NCBI GenBank assembly: GCA_030424825.1
Contig: JAUHWE010000209.1
Location: 1 to 7,501, forward strand
Direction of reading: 5' to 3'
Length of the DNA stretch: 7,501 nucleotides
DNA from: Verrucomicrobiia bacterium
GTDB lineage: Bacteria; Verrucomicrobiota; Verrucomicrobiia; Opitutales; Opitutaceae
A program made the position numbers and the translations under genes. Of this stretch, positions 5,073 to 7,501 are shown piece after piece. The notes below the pieces were generated by a model that saw only the letters and a list, made by a program, of their open reading frames with translations, did no database searches and was not told the DNA's origin. The first letter of the stretch is position 1; every line of letters starts with the position of its first letter.

Positions 5073-6755
5073 ATGAACACTGCAAAACGATTAATGATTA
5101 GCACTATCCTGTTCGGATGCCTGCAATTGGCGTCACACGGACAGAACGGCCAGTCAGACGTTAGTACGGACCCTCCGCGGGCATCTGACGTCGGCAGGCA
5201 ATTCGACGATTCCGTCCTGCGGGGCGATGAGTCGAATCAAAGCAAGGAAACGGGGAGCGGGCTTAGTACGTCCCCATTGGGTAGCGAACTTTCTTTGGGA
5301 GATACCGATATGATATCGGTCGATTTCCCGAACGAGGAGATTCGGACAGTGCTCCGTAATGTAGCTGACCTTTATATGCTGAATATTGTGATTCCTGAAG
5401 ACCTACAAGGCACGACTTCGATCAAGTTGCGCGATGTTTCCTGGAAGCAGATTTTCTCAGTCGTGCTGGAGCCGATTGGCTACACATATATTGAGGAGGG
5501 AAATATTATCCAGATCATATCAAATGATACATTGAATTTCGAGCCACCCATAACGGACATATTCATGCTTAACTATGCGGAAGCGAGTGACATTGCTGCG
5601 ACGATTACCAATATGGTTGATGCGGACAAGGGCGGACGCGTGCAAATTGATGCTCGGACGAACGGTCTCATTGTCACAGAAAGGCAATCGCGCATGTCGA
5701 CCATCCGACAGGTGATTGAAAGACTGGATAAGCCAACGCTGCAAGTGATGATCGAAACCCGGTTCGTAGAAGTGACGAATCAGGATGTATCAAAGATTGG
5801 GGTTAAGTGGAATAGCTTGGAAGAGTTCGAAGTAACTGCTAGTGGCCTCTCTCGGGAATATGCTAACTTGGATACGCGTGCTGGAAGCAATACACGAGGA
5901 ACTGAGAATAATAATGAAACCAATTTTGGCGAAGTGGATCTTTCGGTAGGCGATACGTCGGTTTCCGGTGTTCCAGGAAGTCGTAATGGACGATTCATCA
6001 ATAACCTCACGGGTCAGACATTGCTGGATGCGTCGACTGTTTCAGACACCTCTGTTCAGCAAAGCGCCATTCGTAACCTGACGGATCTGGTTCACGGTGG
6101 AAACTTGCAGAAGACGACGAGTGCCATCTTTAGCACTAGCCAGATTGGCTACATCTTCAGTGCTCTGAAGACTCAGGGAAACAGCCGCCTTGTGTCGCAT
6201 CCAACGGTGGTGACGCTTAACAATCAAGAAGCTGAAATCTCTATTGGTGAGCAGTTCCCGATTCCAAACTACCAATACAATGAAGAGCGTGGATCTTTCG
6301 AGGTTGCTGGTTTTGAATATAAGGACATTGGGGTAATTCTCAAAGTTAAACCTTCGGTTAACAATGAAGGTCTTATCACGCTGAGGGTAAATCCTGAAGT
6401 AAGCAGCCGTACGGGTGAGCGTGAGTTCGGTGGAGCAAGTGGAGCGAGTATTCCGATTATCTCTACTCGTCGCACAGAAACTCAGATATCATTGAAAGAC
6501 GGATACACTATGGGATTAGGTGGATTGTTGCAAGCCAGCTCGATTGAAGAGGAGAGCAAGGTGCCTTTGCTTCACAAAATTCCAGGTCTAGGCGCGGCTT
6601 TCCGTCACAAGGAAAAAGATGGCCAGAAGATGAACCTTCTCATCTTTATCACCGCGAAGATCCTGTCTAGCGAAGATTCCGACTTTGAAGATGTCTTCTC
6701 TCAAACTCAAATGGAAGAAGTGGGTATTGACCCAGATTCGATTCGCAATCAGTAA
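5073..6755 (+). CDS. pilQ: Outer-membrane secretin (PilQ/GspD family)
   Basis: A 560-residue exported protein. An N-terminal signal sequence (about 1-23) is followed by a low-complexity linker (24-78), an STN/N0 domain (about 80-150, ISVDFPNEEIRTVLRNVA), one further N domain (about 161-220, ending IRQVIERLDKP), and the secretin core from LQVMIETRFVEVT (223-235) to FITAKIL (525-531). Core marks are SRLVSHPTVVTLNNQEA (371-387), the gate region, and VPLLHKIPGLGAAFRHK (497-513), matching VPxLxxIPxLGxLF. Secretins form the ring through which a pilus or secreted protein crosses the outer membrane. It is short beside typical PilQ: no AMIN domain and fewer N domains than GspD. An Asn/Ser/Thr/Asp-rich segment (about 250-350) sits in the variable part of the core. 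It has a purine-rich GAGAGAG ribosome site and follows the PilP-like gene by 8 bases. PilQ rather than GspD is inferred from gene order. Confidence 0.93.
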   Translation: MNTAKRLMISTILFGCLQLASHGQNGQSDVSTDPPRASDVGRQFDDSVLRGDESNQSKETGSGLSTSPLGSELSLGDTDMISVDFPNEEIRTVLRNVADLYMLNIVIPEDLQGTTSIKLRDVSWKQIFSVVLEPIGYTYIEEGNIIQIISNDTLNFEPPITDIFMLNYAEASDIAATITNMVDADKGGRVQIDARTNGLIVTERQSRMSTIRQVIERLDKPTLQVMIETRFVEVTNQDVSKIGVKWNSLEEFEVTASGLSREYANLDTRAGSNTRGTENNNETNFGEVDLSVGDTSVSGVPGSRNGRFINNLTGQTLLDASTVSDTSVQQSAIRNLTDLVHGGNLQKTTSAIFSTSQIGYIFSALKTQGNSRLVSHPTVVTLNNQEAEISIGEQFPIPNYQYNEERGSFEVAGFEYKDIGVILKVKPSVNNEGLITLRVNPEVSSRTGEREFGGASGASIPIISTRRTETQISLKDGYTMGLGGLLQASSIEEESKVPLLHKIPGLGAAFRHKEKDGQKMNLLIFITAKILSSEDSDFEDVFSQTQMEEVGIDPDSIRNQ

Positions 6756-6776
6756 ATCGTTTTAGAATTATTCTCC

Positions 6777-6809
6777 ACGGGTCTTTTCTTTAGAGAAAAG
6801 GCCCGTTTT
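6777..6809 (+). terminator. Terminator of the pilM-to-secretin operon
   Basis: ACGGGTCTTTTCT (6777-6789) pairs with AGAAAAGGCCCGT (6794-6806), a 13-bp stem with a single wobble and a TTAG loop, then TTTTGTTTT. It lies 21 bases after the secretin stop. On the other strand no T tract follows the stem, so it serves the plus-strand operon only, although the minus-strand gene ends 50 bases away. Confidence 0.93.
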
Positions 6810-6858
6810 GTTTTGGTGGATACGCTGCTTTTAAACGCTTGTATATGGGAGCCAAAAG

Positions 6859-7278
6859 CTACTCGCCTACAATAGAAACAACGAGGTGCCTCGTATGTGG
6901 CTCCACACGGTGCTCCCATAGAAAAAGCCCTTGCCAAGTGCCCAAAAGCAGAGCCCCATTTGAGAAGGGAATTGATTCGGAGCTTCGAGTGAGGGCAGTC
7001 TTGATGTGGCTTGGCATATCATCGGGCCCTTCGTAGGTATGGGTAAAGTGAGGATCGTTGTCGGGGACCAGGCGGTTCAAGTAGTCCTCAAGGTCCCGAC
7101 GGGCAGAGGGGTCGGCGTTTTCCATAAGAACGAGGCTACAGCTCGTATGACGACAGAAAATAGTGAGGACACCATTTTTGAGTTGAGACGATTTGAGGGC
7201 ATTTCTGGCTTTGTCGGAAATCTCGTAGGTCCTTTGTCCGTTTGTTTCAACATGAAGCTCGGATTGAATGATCTTCAT
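6859..7278 (-). CDS. yjbQ: YjbQ/UPF0047 family protein
   Basis: A 139-residue, single-domain protein of the usual length for the family. Conserved marks are CRHTSCSLVLMENADPSARR (42-61), EGPDDMPSHIKTAL (83-96), GALLLGTWQGLFLWEHR (108-124) and the closing VVSIVGE. The conserved His, Glu and Asp residues form the small pocket seen in family structures. E. coli YjbQ has been reported to have weak thiamine-phosphate synthase activity, hence the common name 'secondary thiamine-phosphate synthase enzyme', but the true function remains uncertain. The ATG (7276-7278, minus strand) lies 6 bases after the stop of the PDZ-domain gene, so the two are probably one transcript and translation may be coupled; no Shine-Dalgarno is visible. 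It converges on the secretin operon and has no clear terminator of its own in the 50 bases before the secretin operon's hairpin. Confidence 0.93.
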   Translation of the reverse strand: MKIIQSELHVETNGQRTYEISDKARNALKSSQLKNGVLTIFCRHTSCSLVLMENADPSARRDLEDYLNRLVPDNDPHFTHTYEGPDDMPSHIKTALTRSSESIPFSNGALLLGTWQGLFLWEHRVEPHTRHLVVSIVGE

Positions 7279-7284
7279 CGTTTG

Positions 7285-7501
7285 CTATTGGGTCGATGTC
7301 TTGCTTGTGTTCGGTTCAAGCGTGTGGTCCTCTTCTGGTTCTAGCAAAATCGCGAACTCGAGTTCCTTTTCGTCTCGTTTGATAGTGAAGAGCAGAAAAT
7401 CTCCTGGGCTCTTGAAAAATATTCTGTCACGCAAATCGTTGAGATTTTCAATGGGGGCTCCTTCCAGACTCACAATTTCATCTTTTGTTTGAAGTCCACT
7501 T
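7285..7501 (-). CDS. C-terminal end of a PDZ-domain protein (partial)
   Basis: The minus-strand frame is open from the window edge to TAG at 7287-7285, giving about 71 residues of the 3' end of a longer gene. Reading SGLQTKDEIVSLEGAPIENL, then LRDRIFFKSPGDFLLFTIKR, it fits the second half of a PDZ domain: the (A/S)GLQ..D.I turn, the conserved small-residue helix, and the PGD.....(I/V)KR strand pair. A Glu/Thr-rich tail of about 18 residues ends the protein. PDZ domains in this form close HtrA/DegP-type periplasmic serine proteases, but also site-2 proteases, carboxy-terminal proteases and proteins without enzyme activity; the catalytic part is outside the window, so the class is open. It is 6 bases upstream of yjbQ. 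Confidence 0.78.
   Translation of the reverse strand, partial: SGLQTKDEIVSLEGAPIENLNDLRDRIFFKSPGDFLLFTIKRDEKELEFAILLEPEEDHTLEPNTSKTSTQ

Noticed and set aside
7006..7344. Plus-strand frame of 112 codons
   Set aside because: It lies opposite yjbQ, whose conserved motifs are on the minus strand.

Overview
The window looks like chromosomal DNA from a Gram-negative bacterium, most probably Verrucomicrobiota and perhaps the Opitutales/Puniceicoccales group. This is inferred from a secretin with partner inner-membrane genes, a tiny bS22/AURKAIP1-type basic protein, many starts with weak or no Shine-Dalgarno sequence, and roughly 50% GC. Without a database search the lineage is only a guess. I see no mobile element, CRISPR array, tRNA or rRNA.

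Layout on the plus strand: the 3' end of a DUF7305/PilX-like surface protein (1-324); rpsT for ribosomal protein S20 (392-649) with a strong terminator; a divergent RluA-type pseudouridine synthase (720-1532); a structured 229-base gap; a 31-residue ribosomal-type basic protein (1762-1857) with its own terminator; and a long leader (1978-2342) that appears to hold no convincing gene. Then comes a tight five-gene operon (2343-6755): PilM-like, PilN-like, PilO-like, PilP-like and a secretin, closed by a 13-bp-stem terminator. On the minus strand, converging on that terminator, are a YjbQ/UPF0047 family gene (7278-6859) and, 6 bases upstream of it, the 3' end of a PDZ-domain gene that runs off the window.

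The five-gene operon is the main biological unit. Its order matches the type IV pilus alignment operon pilMNOPQ: a cytoplasmic actin-fold protein, two bitopic inner-membrane proteins, a membrane-anchored periplasmic linker and the outer-membrane secretin. Together they would form an envelope-spanning alignment complex for a type IV pilus or type II secretion-like machine. No motor ATPase, prepilin peptidase, platform protein or pilin is in the window, so those parts must be encoded elsewhere. The set is unusual: the PilM-like protein appears to have lost all three nucleotide-binding motifs, the secretin is short with only an N0 and one further N domain, and the leader can fold so that the first gene's ribosome binding site is paired. 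The DUF7305-type protein at the left edge may belong to the same biology but is separated by housekeeping genes.
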